Of a stretch of 64,000 bases of DNA, positions 7,190 to 17,652 are shown piece after piece (the first letter of the stretch is position 1; each line of letters begins with the position of its first letter). The position numbers and the translations under genes were made by a program. A model generated the notes under the pieces. That model saw only the letters and a list, made by a program, of their open reading frames with translations, was not told the origin of the DNA and did not search any database. This DNA comes from Paraburkholderia phenoliruptrix (GTDB taxonomy: Bacteria > Pseudomonadota > Gammaproteobacteria > Burkholderiales > Burkholderiaceae): NCBI RefSeq assembly GCF_902859825.1, contig NZ_CADIKB010000008.1:124001-188000 (forward strand), given 5' to 3'.

Positions 7190-10100
7190 TCAGGCGGCGA
7201 GCACTTCCTTGTTCGCCTTCTTCGCTGCCATTTCGCCCAGCGCGCGCTTGTATTCGGTCGGGAACACCTTCACGAACTGACGGCGCGACGCGTCCCAGTT
7301 TTCGAGCAGCGCTTTCGCACGCGGCGAGCCCGTGAACTGGAAATGACGCTCGACGAGACCCTTGAGCAGCGCTTCGTCCGTCGTGCCCGCGTGCCACAGG
7401 CCGCGGTCGACCGTGCGCTCCTGTTCGGCCTGCTGCAGCACCGGGTCGAGCGCGACCATCGACTTGTTGCACTTGCCCGCGAACGTGTTGTCCGGGTCGT
7501 ACACGTAAGCCACGCCGCCCGACATGCCGGCCGCGAAGTTACGGCCGGTTTCGCCGAGCACGACGACCGTGCCGCCCGTCATGTATTCGCAGCCGTGGTC
7601 GCCGGTGCCTTCGACAACCGCCGTCGCGCCGGAGTTACGCACGCAGAAGCGCTCGCCCGCCACGCCCCGGAAGAACGACTCGCCTTCGATCGCGCCGTAC
7701 ATCACCGTGTTGCCGCAGATGATGTTCTCTTCCGACTTGCCGCGGAAATCGTTCGTGGGACGAATGATGATGCGCCCGCCCGACAAACCCTTGCCGACGT
7801 AGTCGTTGCCGTCGCCGACCAGATCCAGCGTGATGCCCTTCGCGAGGAACGCGCCGAAGCTCTGGCCTGCGGTGCCCTTCAACTGGATGTGGATCGTGTC
7901 GTCGGGCAGGCCGTCGTGGCCGTACTTCTTCGCGATCGTGCCGGACAGCATGGCGCCGACCGTACGGTTGACGTTGCGCACCGGCTGGATGAACGAGACG
8001 TGCTCGCCCTTCTCGATGGCCGCTTTCGCCTTTTCGATCAGCGTGTGGTCGAGCGCGCGGTCGAGGCCGTGATCCTGCTCTTCCACGTGCTTGCGCGCCA
8101 CTTCGGCCGGCACTTGCGGCTGATAGAACACGCGCGAGAAGTCGAGACCCTTCGCCTTCCAGTGCTCGATGCCCTTCTTCATGTCGAGCAGTTCGGCGTG
8201 GCCGATCAGGTCGTCGAACTTGCGGATGCCCAGTTGCGCCATGATCTCGCGCGCTTCTTCGGCGACGAAGAAGAAGAAGTTCACGACGTGTTCCGGCTGA
8301 CCCTTGAATTTCGCGCGCAGCACCGGATCTTGCGTCGCGACGCCGACCGGGCACGTGTTCAGGTGGCACTTGCGCATCATGATGCAGCCTTCCACCACGA
8401 GCGGCGCCGTCGCGAAGCCGAATTCGTCCGCGCCGAGCAGCGCGCCGATCACGACGTCGCGGCCGGTCTTCATCTGACCGTCTGCCTGCACGCGGATACG
8501 GCCGCGCAGCTGGTTCAGCACGAGCGTCTGCTGCGTTTCCGCAAGGCCGAGTTCCCACGGCGTGCCCGCGTGCTTGATGGACGACAGCGGCGACGCGCCG
8601 GTGCCGCCGTCGTGACCGGCGATCACGACGTGATCAGCCTTGGCCTTGGCCACACCCGCGGCAACCGTGCCGACGCCCGACTCGGACACGAGCTTGACCG
8701 ACACGCTCGAACTCGGATTCACGTTCTTCAGGTCGTGAATGAGCTGCGCCAGATCTTCGATCGAATAGATGTCGTGGTGCGGCGGCGGCGAGATCAGGCC
8801 GACGCCCGGCACCGAGTAGCGCAGCTTGCCGATGTATTCGGACACCTTATGGCCCGGCAACTGGCCGCCTTCGCCCGGCTTCGCCCCCTGCGCCATCTTG
8901 ATCTGGATCTGATCAGCCGACGCGAGATATTCCGCCGTCACGCCGAAGCGGCCGGACGCGACCTGCTTGATCTTAGAGCGCAGCGAATCGCCGTCCTTCA
9001 ACGGAATGTCGACGATCACTTCGTCGCCGATCACGGACTTCATCGTGTCGCCGTTTTTGATCGGAATGCCGCGCAGTTCGTTGCGATAGCGGTTTTCGTC
9101 CTCGCCGCCTTCGCCGGTGTTCGACTTGCCGCCGATACGGTTCATCGCGACCGCCAGCGTGGCGTGCGCTTCCGTGCTGATCGAGCCGAGCGACATGGCG
9201 CCGGTGGCGAAACGCTTGACGATTTCCTTGGCCGGTTCCACTTCGTCGAGCGGAATGGCGCGGGCCGGGTCGAGCTTGAACTCGAACAGGCCGCGGAACG
9301 TCATGTGACGCTTCGTCTGGTCGTTGATCAGGTGGGCGTATTCCTTGTACGTCTGATACGAATTGCTGCGCGCCGAGTGCTGCAGCTTGGCGATCGCATC
9401 CGGCGTCCACATGTGTTCTTCGCCGCGCACGCGGTACGCGTACTCGCCGCCCGCGTCGAGCATGTTCGCGAGAACCGGGTTCTCGCCGAACGCGTCGCGG
9501 TGCAGCCGGATTGCTTCTTCGGCGACGTCGAAGAGACCAATGCCGCCCACCTTCGACGACGTGCCCTTGAAGTACTTCTGCACGAGGTCTTCAGCGAGGC
9601 CGACGGCTTCGAAAATCTGCGCGCCGGTGTACGACATGTAGGTCGAAATGCCCATCTTGGACATGACCTTCTGCAGGCCCTTGCCGACCGCCTTCGTGAA
9701 GTTGTAGACCGCCTTCTCCGGCGACAGGTCGCCCTTCAGACCCGCTGCCAGCTGGCCGAGCGTCTCCATCGCGAGGTACGGGTGCACGGCTTCCGCGCCG
9801 TAGCCCGCGAGCAGCGCGAAGTGGTGCGTCTCACGCGCGGAACCCGTTTCGACGACGAGACCCGTGCTCGTGCGCAGGCCCTGCTGCACGAGGTGCGTGT
9901 GGATTGCGGCCGTGGCGAGCAGCGCCGGAATCGCGACGTTGTCGCGGTCGGTCTTGCGGTCCGACACGATGAGCATGTTGTAGCCCGACTTGACCGCGTC
10001 GACGGCTTCCGCGCACAGCGACGCGAGGCGCGCCTCGATGCCTTCCTTGCCCCACGCGACCGGATAGCAGATGTTCAGTTCGTATGAGCTGAACTTGCCG

Positions 10101-11893
10101 CCCGTGTACTGATCGATCGCGCGGATCTTCGCGATGTCCTTGAAGTCGAGCACGGGCTGCGACACTTCCAGACGCATCGGCGGGTTGATGTTGTTGGTGT
10201 CGAGCAGGTTCGGCTTCGGGCCGATGAACGACACGAGCGACATCACCATGTTTTCGCGGATCGGGTCGATCGGCGGGTTCGTCACTTGCGCGAACAGCTG
10301 CTTGAAGTAGTGGTAGAGCGTCTTGTTCTTGTTGGACATGACCGCGAGCGGCGAGTCGTTGCCCATGGAGCCGACGGCTTCTTCGCCCGCTTGCGCCATC
10401 GGCGCCATCAGGAACTTGAGGTCTTCCTGGGTGTAGCCGAACGCCTGCTGGCGATCCAGCAATGCAGCGGCTTCGCGGCGTTCCGTCGCGACGTCTTCGG
10501 CCTTCGCCTCGATCTCGTCGAGCTTGATGCGCACGGCGTCGATCCAGCTCTTGTACGGCTTGGCGTTCGCGAGGTTGTCCTTCAGTTCCTTGTCGTCGAT
10601 GATGCGGCCGTGTTCCATGTCGATCAGGAACATCTTGCCGGGCTGCAGACGCCACTTCTTGACGATCTTCGACTCGGGAATGGGCAGCGTGCCCGCTTCC
10701 GACGCCATGATGACGAGGTCGTCGTCCGTGACGATGTAGCGCGCCGGACGCAGGCCGTTACGATCGAGCGTCGCGCCGATCTGCCGGCCGTCCGTGAAGG
10801 CGATCGCAGCGGGGCCGTCCCACGGCTCCATCATTGCGGCGTGGTATTCGTAGAACGCGCGGCGGTTGTCGTCCATCAGCGTGTGCTGTTCCCAGGCTTC
10901 CGGGATCATCATCATCATCGCGTGAACGAGCGGGTAGCCGGCCATCACCAGCAGTTCGAGACAGTTGTCGAACGAGGCGGTGTCCGATTGGCCCGGGTAG
11001 ATGAGCGGCCACAGCTTCGGCAGGTCGTCGCCGAGCACGTGCGACGCGATCGCGCCGGTACGCGCGTTCAGCCAGTTGACGTTGCCTTTCACCGTGTTGA
11101 TTTCGCCGTTGTGGGCGATCATGCGGTACGGGTGAGCCAGTTCCCACGCCGGGAACGTGTTCGTCGAAAAGCGCTGGTGCACGAGCGCGAGCGCCGAGAC
11201 GGTGCGCTCGTCCTGCAGGTCGCGGTAGTACACGCCGACCTGACCCGCCAGCAGCAGGCCCTTGTAGACGACCGTGCGCGCCGACATGGACGGCACGAAG
11301 TATTCCTTGCCGTGCTTGAGCTTGAGCGCCTGGATGCGGTGGCTCGCGGTCTTGCGGATCACGTACAGCTTCCGCTCGAGCGCGTCGGTCACCATGATGT
11401 CCTTGCCGCGGCCAATGAAGATCTGGCGGATCAGCGGCTCGCTCGCCTTGACGGTGGGCGAGATCGGCATGGTGTGGTCGACCGGCACGTCGCGCCAGCC
11501 GAGCACGACCTGGCCTTCGGCCTTCACCGTGCGCTCGAGTTCCTGTTCGCAGGCGAGACGCGACGCGTGTTCCTTCGGCAGAAACACCATGCCGACGCCG
11601 TATTCGCCGAACGGCGGCAGGGTGACGCCCTGCTTCGCCATTTCCTCGCGATAGAAGCCGTCCGGAATCTGGATCAGGATGCCGGCGCCGTCGCCCATCA
11701 GCGGATCGGCGCCGACTGCGCCCCGGTGGTCGAGATTCTCGAGAATCTTGAGGCCCTGCTCGATGATCTCGTGGCTTTTCTTGCCCTTGATATGAGCGAC
11801 GAAGCCGACACCGCAGGCGTCGTGTTCGTTTTGCGGGTCGTACAACCCTTGCGCGGCGGGAACCGGATGAGCCGGTTGCTGGTGATCGTTCAT
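7190..11893 (-). CDS. gltB: Glutamate synthase (NADPH) large subunit
   Basis: 1567 aa, the normal size of bacterial GltB. The N-terminal glutamine amidotransferase domain has its nucleophile at Cys27 ([11 protein letters not shown]), exposed after removal of a short propeptide. The central and FMN-binding synthase domains follow, including [16 protein letters not shown] and the glycine-rich [12 protein letters not shown]. The 3Fe-4S cluster cysteines are in [14 protein letters not shown]. The C-terminal beta-helix (GXXGXXXG) domain ends the protein. It hydrolyses glutamine, channels ammonia, and makes glutamate from 2-oxoglutarate with electrons from GltD. This is the main glutamate route under nitrogen limitation together with glutamine synthetase. 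A promoter candidate lies about 125 nt upstream. Confidence 0.98.
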   Translation of the reverse strand: MNDHQQPAHPVPAAQGLYDPQNEHDACGVGFVAHIKGKKSHEIIEQGLKILENLDHRGAVGADPLMGDGAGILIQIPDGFYREEMAKQGVTLPPFGEYGVGMVFLPKEHASRLACEQELERTVKAEGQVVLGWRDVPVDHTMPISPTVKASEPLIRQIFIGRGKDIMVTDALERKLYVIRKTASHRIQALKLKHGKEYFVPSMSARTVVYKGLLLAGQVGVYYRDLQDERTVSALALVHQRFSTNTFPAWELAHPYRMIAHNGEINTVKGNVNWLNARTGAIASHVLGDDLPKLWPLIYPGQSDTASFDNCLELLVMAGYPLVHAMMMMIPEAWEQHTLMDDNRRAFYEYHAAMMEPWDGPAAIAFTDGRQIGATLDRNGLRPARYIVTDDDLVIMASEAGTLPIPESKIVKKWRLQPGKMFLIDMEHGRIIDDKELKDNLANAKPYKSWIDAVRIKLDEIEAKAEDVATERREAAALLDRQQAFGYTQEDLKFLMAPMAQAGEEAVGSMGNDSPLAVMSNKNKTLYHYFKQLFAQVTNPPIDPIRENMVMSLVSFIGPKPNLLDTNNINPPMRLEVSQPVLDFKDIAKIRAIDQYTGGKFSSYELNICYPVAWGKEGIEARLASLCAEAVDAVKSGYNMLIVSDRKTDRDNVAIPALLATAAIHTHLVQQGLRTSTGLVVETGSARETHHFALLAGYGAEAVHPYLAMETLGQLAAGLKGDLSPEKAVYNFTKAVGKGLQKVMSKMGISTYMSYTGAQIFEAVGLAEDLVQKYFKGTSSKVGGIGLFDVAEEAIRLHRDAFGENPVLANMLDAGGEYAYRVRGEEHMWTPDAIAKLQHSARSNSYQTYKEYAHLINDQTKRHMTFRGLFEFKLDPARAIPLDEVEPAKEIVKRFATGAMSLGSISTEAHATLAVAMNRIGGKSNTGEGGEDENRYRNELRGIPIKNGDTMKSVIGDEVIVDIPLKDGDSLRSKIKQVASGRFGVTAEYLASADQIQIKMAQGAKPGEGGQLPGHKVSEYIGKLRYSVPGVGLISPPPHHDIYSIEDLAQLIHDLKNVNPSSSVSVKLVSESGVGTVAAGVAKAKADHVVIAGHDGGTGASPLSSIKHAGTPWELGLAETQQTLVLNQLRGRIRVQADGQMKTGRDVVIGALLGADEFGFATAPLVVEGCIMMRKCHLNTCPVGVATQDPVLRAKFKGQPEHVVNFFFFVAEEAREIMAQLGIRKFDDLIGHAELLDMKKGIEHWKAKGLDFSRVFYQPQVPAEVARKHVEEQDHGLDRALDHTLIEKAKAAIEKGEHVSFIQPVRNVNRTVGAMLSGTIAKKYGHDGLPDDTIHIQLKGTAGQSFGAFLAKGITLDLVGDGNDYVGKGLSGGRIIIRPTNDFRGKSEENIICGNTVMYGAIEGESFFRGVAGERFCVRNSGATAVVEGTGDHGCEYMTGGTVVVLGETGRNFAAGMSGGVAYVYDPDNTFAGKCNKSMVALDPVLQQAEQERTVDRGLWHAGTTDEALLKGLVERHFQFTGSPRAKALLENWDASRRQFVKVFPTEYKRALGEMAAKKANKEVLAA

Positions 11894-12019
11894 GGGGACA
11901 CCGTCTGTGAGGGGCCGGACAGGCCGTTAAACCGTTTTTCTATTGCCGCACGTGCACACCCGCAACGGCGAGGCGCTGGATACGCAGGCCGCTAAGCCTG
12001 CCAGAACGCCGGAATTCGG

Positions 12020-12049
12020 AATATACGCGACGAATCAATGGAATAGCAA
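12020..12049 (-). promoter_or_regulatory. Candidate sigma70 promoter of gltBD
   Basis: On the minus strand TTGCTA (12049-12044) is followed after 18 nt by TATATT (12025-12020), 4/6 and 5/6 matches to consensus. It implies a leader of about 120 nt before gltB. The region just upstream (12071-12090) is AT-rich and carries TGCACCA on the minus strand, which resembles half of an NtrC site. The promoter is supported by matches only. Confidence 0.5.
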
Positions 12050-12136
12050 ATAAAACGTGATGATAGGACCCCAATTATCAATTTGGTGCATTGCGACCTC
12101 GATTAATTGGTTCCACATCAAAATGGGGCAAAATAA

Positions 12137-12158
12137 AACGGCATATCGGGATGCCGTT
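12137..12158 (-). terminator. Terminator of the transposase-like gene
   Basis: The arms AACGGCAT (12137-12144) and ATGCCGTT (12151-12158) have a 6-nt loop. On the minus strand the stem is followed by a T-rich run (TTATTTTG). It lies about 30 nt after the stop of the transposase-like gene and insulates gltB from it. Confidence 0.7.
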
Positions 12159-12186
12159 CGAAACACAAGCCCTTGATTCGAATCAC

Positions 12187-12894
12187 TTATTGCGCCTGCG
12201 GCGTCTCGCGCACCTTCCGCGGCCGCCCGCGGGGCAACGGCGACACCCGCCGGTTCGCGGCGCGCGCCGCCCATTCGCGATAGGTGTCGCTGCCGAGTAC
12301 CCAACCCTTTAAGGTGGCCTGCTGAAGCTGACTTGCCTCGCGTTCGTCGAGCGGCTGCTCGCACAGTTCGCGGTACGCGCGCTGGCGCTCGAACGGCGTG
12401 TTGCCGAGCGACCAGTAAAGCGGATGGTCGGTAATGAGGCTGTCGAGCGTGAGACCGATGTGATGCCGGTAGCTCGACCACCGGTAGTCTTCCGGCGCGC
12501 TCACGAGCTGCATGCGCACCGGGCACATCTCGACGACGCGGCTCGCCAGCAGAAAATACCGCTCGCCCTCGATCACCGTGGCGCGGTAGCGCCCTTCCCA
12601 CAGCGTGCCGCGCCGCGCGTAGCGGCGGTTGAAGTGCGCCACGTAGCGGCGCCCGACTGCCTGCATCGCCTTGGGCAGGCTCGACTCCTCGGTGGGAGTG
12701 ACGAGCAGCTGGACCGCGCCAGGCATCAACGCATACGCGTGGATGGACAAGTGATGGTCGCGCGAAGCTGCTTTCAGACAGTCGATGAACAATTCATAGT
12801 CCTGGTCGTCGACGAACGCAGGCTGCTGATCGAGTCCGCGGAGGATGACGTGCTGCGGCTGGTCAGGAACATAAAGACGTGCAAGCCGTGCCAT
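12187..12894 (-). CDS. REP-type (Y1/IS200-like) transposase relative, HUH motif lost
   Basis: 235 aa. The fold signature of Y1_Tnp/REP-associated tyrosine transposases is clear: HVILRGLDQQPAFVDDQDYELF, then HAYALMP, then RRYVAHFNRRYARRGTLWEGRY, then the RWSSYRHH segment. In active members HAYALMP continues as NHVHLL, which holds the metal-binding HUH. Here it reads GAVQLL (residues 59-64), so both histidines are gone, and the DNA confirms GGC GCG GTC CAG. Tyrosines in the later helix (for example Tyr84 and Tyr92) remain. The C-terminus has RGRPRK, an AT-hook-like motif. No inverted repeats, target duplications or REP arrays are visible around it. It therefore looks like a domesticated, non-cutting DNA-binding relative rather than a mobile element. 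It has its own terminator and sits between gltB and ompW. Confidence 0.8.
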   Translation of the reverse strand: MARLARLYVPDQPQHVILRGLDQQPAFVDDQDYELFIDCLKAASRDHHLSIHAYALMPGAVQLLVTPTEESSLPKAMQAVGRRYVAHFNRRYARRGTLWEGRYRATVIEGERYFLLASRVVEMCPVRMQLVSAPEDYRWSSYRHHIGLTLDSLITDHPLYWSLGNTPFERQRAYRELCEQPLDEREASQLQQATLKGWVLGSDTYREWAARAANRRVSPLPRGRPRKVRETPQAQ

Positions 12895-13081
12895 GCTGAA
12901 GTATCCGATAGTCGCGTTGGTACATACCCGAAGGTCCGAGAAGCCGCATGCGCCGCAGGTTCGGCGCGGCGCGGCCAGGCCAGAAAGCGCGCGCGGCTTA
13001 GGGAGAAAGCTCTAATCGCCGCGTATGGTGAGTTTCAAACGTTGTGGTCATAATGAGCGGGCCTTTTTTGGAGGAGCACAT

Positions 13082-13807
13082 ATGAAATTAAAACAGGCCG
13101 TAGTGGGGACCGCGATGCTAGCCGGCATGACAACGGCAGCATACGCACAATCGGCCGGTAGCTTTTTCGTCTCAACAGGCTGGTTCCATCTTGCGCCTCA
13201 ATCGAGTAGCGAGCCGCTGCGTGTGACGAGCATCGGCGGAAGCCCCACCAATATCGTAGAAGCCAATACCGGAGCCACGCTGAGTTCCGCCGACACCATC
13301 GGCATCACAGCGGGCTACTTCGTCACCGATCACATTGCCGCCGAATTTGTAGTCGGCTACCCGCCTTCGTTCGACCTGAACGGCACCGGCAGCCTCGAAC
13401 GGTTCGGCAAGCTCGGCCAGGCGAAACAGTGGAGCCCGACTCTGCTGTTCAAGTACTACTTCAACGCTCCGACTGCCACCTTCCGCCCGTACCTCGGTAT
13501 CGGCGTGAGCCGCATCTGGTTCACCGACGAGAAGATCACGAACGGCACATTCGAAGCAAACGTTCTGCATGGTCCGACCAGCGTGACTACGGATAGTTCG
13601 TGGGAGCCTGTGTTTAATGCGGGCTTCACTTACGCGTTCAACCAGCACTGGTTTGCGGGCGTCTCGGTGTCGTATCTGCCGCTCAGCACCACGGCCAAGC
13701 TGAACACGCAGGCGAGCACGCCGGTCGGTACGCTTAACGTGCAATCGCAAACCAAGATCAAGCTGAACCCGATCGTGACCTACGTCAACATCGGTTACCG
13801 CTTCTAA
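13082..13807 (+). CDS. OmpW-family outer membrane protein
   Basis: 241 aa. ATG 13082 was chosen over an in-frame upstream start because it follows a strong GGAGGAG ribosome-binding site and begins a typical signal peptide (MKLKQAVVGTAMLAG, cleavage after AYAQ or AYA). The mature part shows alternating beta-strand patterns, GYFVTDHIAAEFVVGYPP, WSPTLLFKYYF and FRPYLGIGVSRIWF, characteristic of the eight-stranded OmpW barrel, and ends in GYRF with a terminal Phe for BAM recognition. OmpW proteins form narrow hydrophobic channels for small molecules in the outer membrane. It is a single gene with its own terminator. Family is sure; orthology to ompW itself is not tested. Confidence 0.9.
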   Translation: MKLKQAVVGTAMLAGMTTAAYAQSAGSFFVSTGWFHLAPQSSSEPLRVTSIGGSPTNIVEANTGATLSSADTIGITAGYFVTDHIAAEFVVGYPPSFDLNGTGSLERFGKLGQAKQWSPTLLFKYYFNAPTATFRPYLGIGVSRIWFTDEKITNGTFEANVLHGPTSVTTDSSWEPVFNAGFTYAFNQHWFAGVSVSYLPLSTTAKLNTQASTPVGTLNVQSQTKIKLNPIVTYVNIGYRF

Positions 13808-14158
13808 CACCTTTTCCGGTGCGCGATAGAACGATGCAGTGCGATTAGGGTAGTCGAATTTCCTTGGCTCCTACAACGCCGTCATTCATCCAATGGCGGC
13901 GTTTTTTATTTTGTGCGCGCGGCGAGGCGGCACGCCGGCTTTACCGATAATCGCCGCGCGTCACAGTGCGTTTGTAAATTTGACCCGCGGACGAGGCGCT
14001 TCGTGCAATATGTGCTGACGAAAACCGGCGCACACCACCGTCTGCCGCGCCTTCGGGTTTGGCACCGAAGTTGCGTTCTGCTGGTGCTTCCTGCGTTGCG
14101 ATGTGGTTTGACGCAACCGTGAACGTGGGCCTTTTTCACCCTCATCGACGGAGCGACC
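13808..14158. other. Intergenic region after ompW-like gene
   Basis: 351 bp without a supported gene. It holds the ompW-like terminator (13875-13908) and, further on, a weak promoter-like pair: TTGACC (13980-13985), 18 nt, then TGCAAT (14004-14009) on the plus strand. That pair could drive the DUF883 gene. A GGAG ribosome-binding site precedes 14159. I see nothing else. Confidence 0.5.
13875..13908 (+). terminator. Terminator of the ompW-like gene
   Basis: The arms AACGCCGTCAT (13875-13885) and ATGGCGGCGTT (13893-13903) pair with one non-Watson-Crick position and are followed by a T run on the plus strand. Confidence 0.85.
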
Positions 14159-14539
14159 ATGACAGCACTTCCCAACACGCGAGACGCCCTCGGCGAATCC
14201 TGGACCAGCACGAGCCGCCGCGCACGCCGTATTGCCCGACATAGCCGCCATGCGGCCGAAGACATTGCAGGCGAACTGCGCACACTCATGTCGGAGCTGG
14301 AATCCACCCTGGCGGACGGCACCCAGGCCGACGCCGTTGCGCTACGCGGCAAGCTGCGCAAGCAGCTCGACAGCGCGCGCGCCCGTCTGAACGACACCCG
14401 CGAGGCGGTGCGCGAACGCGCCAACGTCGCGCTTGCCGACGCGGACGACTACGTGCATGAAAATCCGTGGCAGACGCTGGCGATCGTCGGCGGCGTCGCG
14501 TTGATTGCAGGCGCGCTGTTTGCCTCGCGGGTGCGCTAG
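14159..14539 (+). CDS. ElaB/YqjD (DUF883) family membrane-anchored protein
   Basis: 126 aa. A long charged, mostly helical region (about residues 15-100, with the repeated pattern LRGKLRKQLDSARARLNDTREAVRERANVAL) precedes a single C-terminal membrane segment, NPWQTLAIVGGVALIAGALFASRV. The HENPWQTL motif is the hallmark of the DUF883 family. E. coli members (ElaB, YqjD) are tail-anchored inner-membrane proteins that bind ribosomes in stationary phase. The start has a GGAG site. It stands alone between ompW and dgt, and its expression under stress is expected from the family but not shown here. Confidence 0.88.
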   Translation: MTALPNTRDALGESWTSTSRRARRIARHSRHAAEDIAGELRTLMSELESTLADGTQADAVALRGKLRKQLDSARARLNDTREAVRERANVALADADDYVHENPWQTLAIVGGVALIAGALFASRVR

Positions 14540-14634
14540 ACCATCTGCTGAAGATTGCGCCGCGCATCGCGGTCGCGCTGCACATGTCGCCCAATCGGGC
14601 GAAGTGGGGCTGCGCGGCCGCTCAGTTTTCGTCC

Positions 14635-15840
14635 TCAGTTATCGTCGATCACGAAAAGGCGCTGATACTCCTTCAGCGCATAGCGGTCCGTCATGCCCGC
14701 AATGTAGTGCGCGATGAGGCGCGGTTGCAGCGCGGCATCGGTCGACTGATAGCTGGGCGGCAAGAGCCGCGGATCGTCGGAGAACGCGTCGAACAGACCG
14801 ACGACGACGCGGCGCGCCTTGTTCGCCATGCGCATCACGCGGTAATGGCGATACAGGTTCTTGAACAGAAAGCGCTTGAGCGCGGCCGCCTGCGCCGCCA
14901 CGGGCTCGCTGTGCGCGACGAGCGCCGGCGCGGCGCGCACGGCCTCGAGCGAATCCGGCGCATGGCGCACGAGATTCAGCTTGGTGGTGTCGATCAGATC
15001 GACGATCAGCGTGTTGATGATGCGCCGCACCGTCTCATGAATCAGCCTGCGGCCTTCGATCTGCGGGAAATCGCTTCGCGCCGCCTCGTAGTGCGTTTGC
15101 CACAGCTCGACTTCGGCGAGTTGCTCGACGGTGAGCAGTCCCGAGCGCAGGCCGTCGTCGACATCGTGATTGTTGTACGCGATTTCGTCGGCCACGTTCG
15201 CGATCTGCGCTTCGATAGACGGCTGACGCCCTTGCAGAAAGCGCTCGCCCAACGCGCCGAGCCGCCGCGCATTCTCGCGCGAGCAATGCTTGAGAATGCC
15301 CTCGCGCGTTTCGAAACACAGGTTCAGGCCGTTGTACGCGCCGTAGTGCTCCTCCAGATCGTCCACGACGGCGAGGCTTTGCAGATTGTGCTCGAAGCCG
15401 CCGTGCTCGCGCATGCATTCGTTCAACGCGTCCTGTCCCGCGTGGCCGAACGGCGTGTGCCCGAGATCATGCGCGAGGGAGATGGCCTCCACGAGGTCTT
15501 CGTTCACGCGCAGATTGCGCGCCACGGACCGCGCGATCTGCGCCACTTCCAGGCTATGCGTGAGACGCGTGCGGAACAGGTCGCCTTCGTGATTCACGAA
15601 GACCTGCGTCTTGTATTCGAGCCGGCGGAACGCCGTTGAATGAACAATGCGGTCGCGGTCGCGCTGAAACTCGGTGCGCGCACTCGGCGGCGTTTCCGGA
15701 TAGCGGCGCCCGCGCGATTGCGCGGAATGCGCGGCATACGGCGCGAGATGCGCTTCGAGCGCTTCCTGGCTGGGAACGCCGAGCGCTGCCGTGTCTGCCG
15801 CGGGTTGCTGCTTTACATCGTCGCTGCGCCTGTCTGTCAC
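14635..15840 (-). CDS. dgt: Deoxyguanosinetriphosphate triphosphohydrolase-like protein
   Basis: 401 aa HD-domain phosphohydrolase. The metal-binding motif is spread over [15 protein letters not shown] (H), [19 protein letters not shown] (HD) and [16 protein letters not shown] (D). The family-typical [23 protein letters not shown] segment precedes it. Enzymes of this family split dNTPs into the deoxynucleoside and triphosphate and help control dNTP pools. The length fits the shorter dGTPase-like type (about 370-410 aa) rather than E. coli Dgt (505 aa). It starts 69 nt after aroB on the same strand and is probably the last gene of the pil-aro unit. Substrate preference within dNTPs is unknown. 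Confidence 0.93.
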   Translation of the reverse strand: MTDRRSDDVKQQPAADTAALGVPSQEALEAHLAPYAAHSAQSRGRRYPETPPSARTEFQRDRDRIVHSTAFRRLEYKTQVFVNHEGDLFRTRLTHSLEVAQIARSVARNLRVNEDLVEAISLAHDLGHTPFGHAGQDALNECMREHGGFEHNLQSLAVVDDLEEHYGAYNGLNLCFETREGILKHCSRENARRLGALGERFLQGRQPSIEAQIANVADEIAYNNHDVDDGLRSGLLTVEQLAEVELWQTHYEAARSDFPQIEGRRLIHETVRRIINTLIVDLIDTTKLNLVRHAPDSLEAVRAAPALVAHSEPVAAQAAALKRFLFKNLYRHYRVMRMANKARRVVVGLFDAFSDDPRLLPPSYQSTDAALQPRLIAHYIAGMTDRYALKEYQRLFVIDDN

Positions 15841-15909
15841 CGGGTTCTCCGAAACATGGGCGGCGCCGCTCGACGCCGTGCGCGGCGCCTTGCTGGAACG
15901 TCCGTCCTC

Positions 15910-16986
15910 TCAGACGGCGGCGGCCAGCGTGGCGCGCACCTCGGCGTCGGGCGCCTGGGTGATGAGCGTCTCACCGAAACGCTTCAGCAGAATGAATTTG
16001 ATCGCGCCTGCCTCCGCTTTCTTGTCGACCTGCATCAGTTCGACGTAGCGCGAGTCGCCCAGCGCGGGCGCGCGGGTCGGCAAATGCGCGGCGACGATCA
16101 CGTCGACGAGCCGCTTGCGCGACGCTTCGTCGAGATAGCCGAGGCGCACCGACAGATCCGCCGCCATTACCATGCCGCAGCCCACCGCTTCGCCATGCAG
16201 CCACTCGCCGTAACCCAGGCCGGCTTCGATAGCATGGCCGAACGTGTGGCCGAAGTTGAGAATGGCGCGCAGGCCGCCTTCGCGCTCGTCCTGCGCGACC
16301 ACCGACGCCTTGATCTCGCACGAGCGCTTGACGGCCTCGGCGAGCGCCGCGGGCTCGCAGCGATTCAGCGCCTCGACGTTGGCTTCGATCCAGCGGAAAA
16401 AACTAGCGTCCGCAATCGCACCGGTCTTGATGACTTCGGCGATGCCCGCCGCCAGCTCGCGCGCGGGCAGCGTGCGCAACGCGCCGATGTCGGCAATCAC
16501 GGCTTGCGGCTGGTAAAACGCGCCGATCATGTTCTTGCCAAGCGGATGATTGATGCCCGTCTTGCCGCCCACTGACGAATCCACCTGCGAAAGCAGCGTG
16601 GTCGGCACCTGGATAAACGGCACGCCGCGCATGTAGCAGGCGGCGGCGAACCCCGTCATATCGCCAATCACACCGCCGCCCAACGCGATCAGCGTCGTCT
16701 TGCGGTCGGCGCGCGAACCCAGCAGCGCATCGAAGATCAGATTCAGCGTCTCGAGGTTCTTGTACGCCTCTCCGTCCGGCAACACGACTGTGGATACCTG
16801 CTTGCCGAGCGGCGCCAGCGCCGCGCGCAGCTTGTCGCCGTAAAGCGGGTCGACGGTGGTGTTGGTGACGATCGTGACCGAGTTGCCGGCGACGTGCGGC
16901 GCAAACAATGCCGTCTGGCCGATCAGGTCGGCACCGATATGGATGGGGTAGGCGCGTTCGCCCAGTTCGACGTTGACGGTAATCAT
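15910..16986 (-). CDS. aroB: 3-dehydroquinate synthase
   Basis: 358 aa from ATG 16986 ([18 protein letters not shown]). An in-frame ATG at 16995 overlaps the aroK stop (TAATG) and would add three residues. Longer upstream extensions only read through aroK. The NAD-binding [19 protein letters not shown], the [21 protein letters not shown] segment and the zinc-ligand region GHTFGHAIE...HGEAVGCGM are all intact. It converts DAHP to 3-dehydroquinate, step two of the shikimate pathway. It lies directly after aroK, with dgt downstream, the classic pilQ-aroK-aroB order. Confidence 0.98.
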   Translation of the reverse strand: MITVNVELGERAYPIHIGADLIGQTALFAPHVAGNSVTIVTNTTVDPLYGDKLRAALAPLGKQVSTVVLPDGEAYKNLETLNLIFDALLGSRADRKTTLIALGGGVIGDMTGFAAACYMRGVPFIQVPTTLLSQVDSSVGGKTGINHPLGKNMIGAFYQPQAVIADIGALRTLPARELAAGIAEVIKTGAIADASFFRWIEANVEALNRCEPAALAEAVKRSCEIKASVVAQDEREGGLRAILNFGHTFGHAIEAGLGYGEWLHGEAVGCGMVMAADLSVRLGYLDEASRKRLVDVIVAAHLPTRAPALGDSRYVELMQVDKKAEAGAIKFILLKRFGETLITQAPDAEVRATLAAAV

Positions 16987-16994
16987 ACGACCCA

Positions 16995-17546
16995 TTATGA
17001 AGCAGGATGTTTGGCGACGCCGGCCATCTCGAGCTGCATCAGCACCATATTGACAAGCCCGTTGACCGAAGGCCGCCCCGTTTCGATGACGAAATGCGCG
17101 CACTCGCGGTAAAGCGGATCGCGTACTTCATAAAGCGCTTCGAGGCGCGCTTTCGGGTCTTCGGTTTGCAGAAGCGGGCGATTCTTGTCGCGCCGGGTGC
17201 GTAGCCACAGATCGTGCGGATTGGCTCGCAGGTAGATCACGACGCCGCGGCTTTGCAGCGCCGCGCGGTTTTCCGGCCGGAGCACGGCGCCGCCGCCGGT
17301 GGCAAGCACGATATTGTCGCGCCCGGTGAGCTCCGAAATGACGCTTGCCTCGCGCTCGCGAAAGCCCGCCTCGCCCTCCAGCTCGAAGATCACAGGAATG
17401 CGCGCGCCCGTGCGCGCTTCGATTTCATGGTCCGAATCGAAGAACGGGCGGTCGAGACGGCGCGCAATGGCCCGGCCCACGGTGGTTTTTCCTGCCCCCA
17501 TGAGCCCTACAAAAAATACATTGGCGTGTGCGTCCCGCGCTTGCAA
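16995..17546 (-). CDS. aroK: Shikimate kinase
   Basis: 183 aa. The start codon is TTG (17546-17544), preceded by AGAGGA at about 5 nt. No ATG lies before the Walker A motif GLMGAGKTT (residues 14-22), so the TTG is needed. Other motifs are FFDSDHEIE (shikimate and Mg binding), FREREASVI, and the [11 protein letters not shown] shikimate-binding loop. It phosphorylates shikimate with ATP in aromatic amino acid synthesis. It lies about 106 nt after pilQ and its stop touches an aroB start codon, so aroK and aroB are translationally linked. The rare start may lower expression. Confidence 0.97.
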   Translation of the reverse strand: MQARDAHANVFFVGLMGAGKTTVGRAIARRLDRPFFDSDHEIEARTGARIPVIFELEGEAGFREREASVISELTGRDNIVLATGGGAVLRPENRAALQSRGVVIYLRANPHDLWLRTRRDKNRPLLQTEDPKARLEALYEVRDPLYRECAHFVIETGRPSVNGLVNMVLMQLEMAGVAKHPAS

Positions 17547-17618
17547 CGGTGTCCTCTGGCTAATCCGGTGTGGTTCGTGCCGCAGCTTACTGGCAAAGCG
17601 GCTGCCTTGTCGAGCCTG

Positions 17619-17643
17619 CGCGCCGCCGCTTTCCGGCGGCGCG
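17619..17643 (-). other. GC-rich hairpin between pilQ and aroK
   Basis: The arms CGCGCCGCCG (17619-17628) and CGGCGGCGCG (17634-17643) form a perfect 10-bp stem with a 5-nt loop in the 106-nt gap. No T tract follows, so it is more likely a transcript-stability element than a terminator. The function is inferred. Confidence 0.45.
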
Positions 17644-17652
17644 AGCGTGCCC

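Noticed and set aside
7148..10087. 979-codon open frame on the plus strand opposite gltB
   Set aside because: It is antisense to a certain gene, its product is Arg/His/Val-rich low-complexity with no recognisable domain, and such frames are common shadows in GC-rich DNA.
12424..13053. 209-codon plus-strand frame opposite the transposase-like gene
   Set aside because: The minus-strand frame carries clear family motifs; the plus frame does not and runs into the ompW leader.
16987..17103. 39-residue N-terminal extension of aroB
   Set aside because: It overlaps aroK and lacks similarity to AroB; the family start is MITVNVELG.
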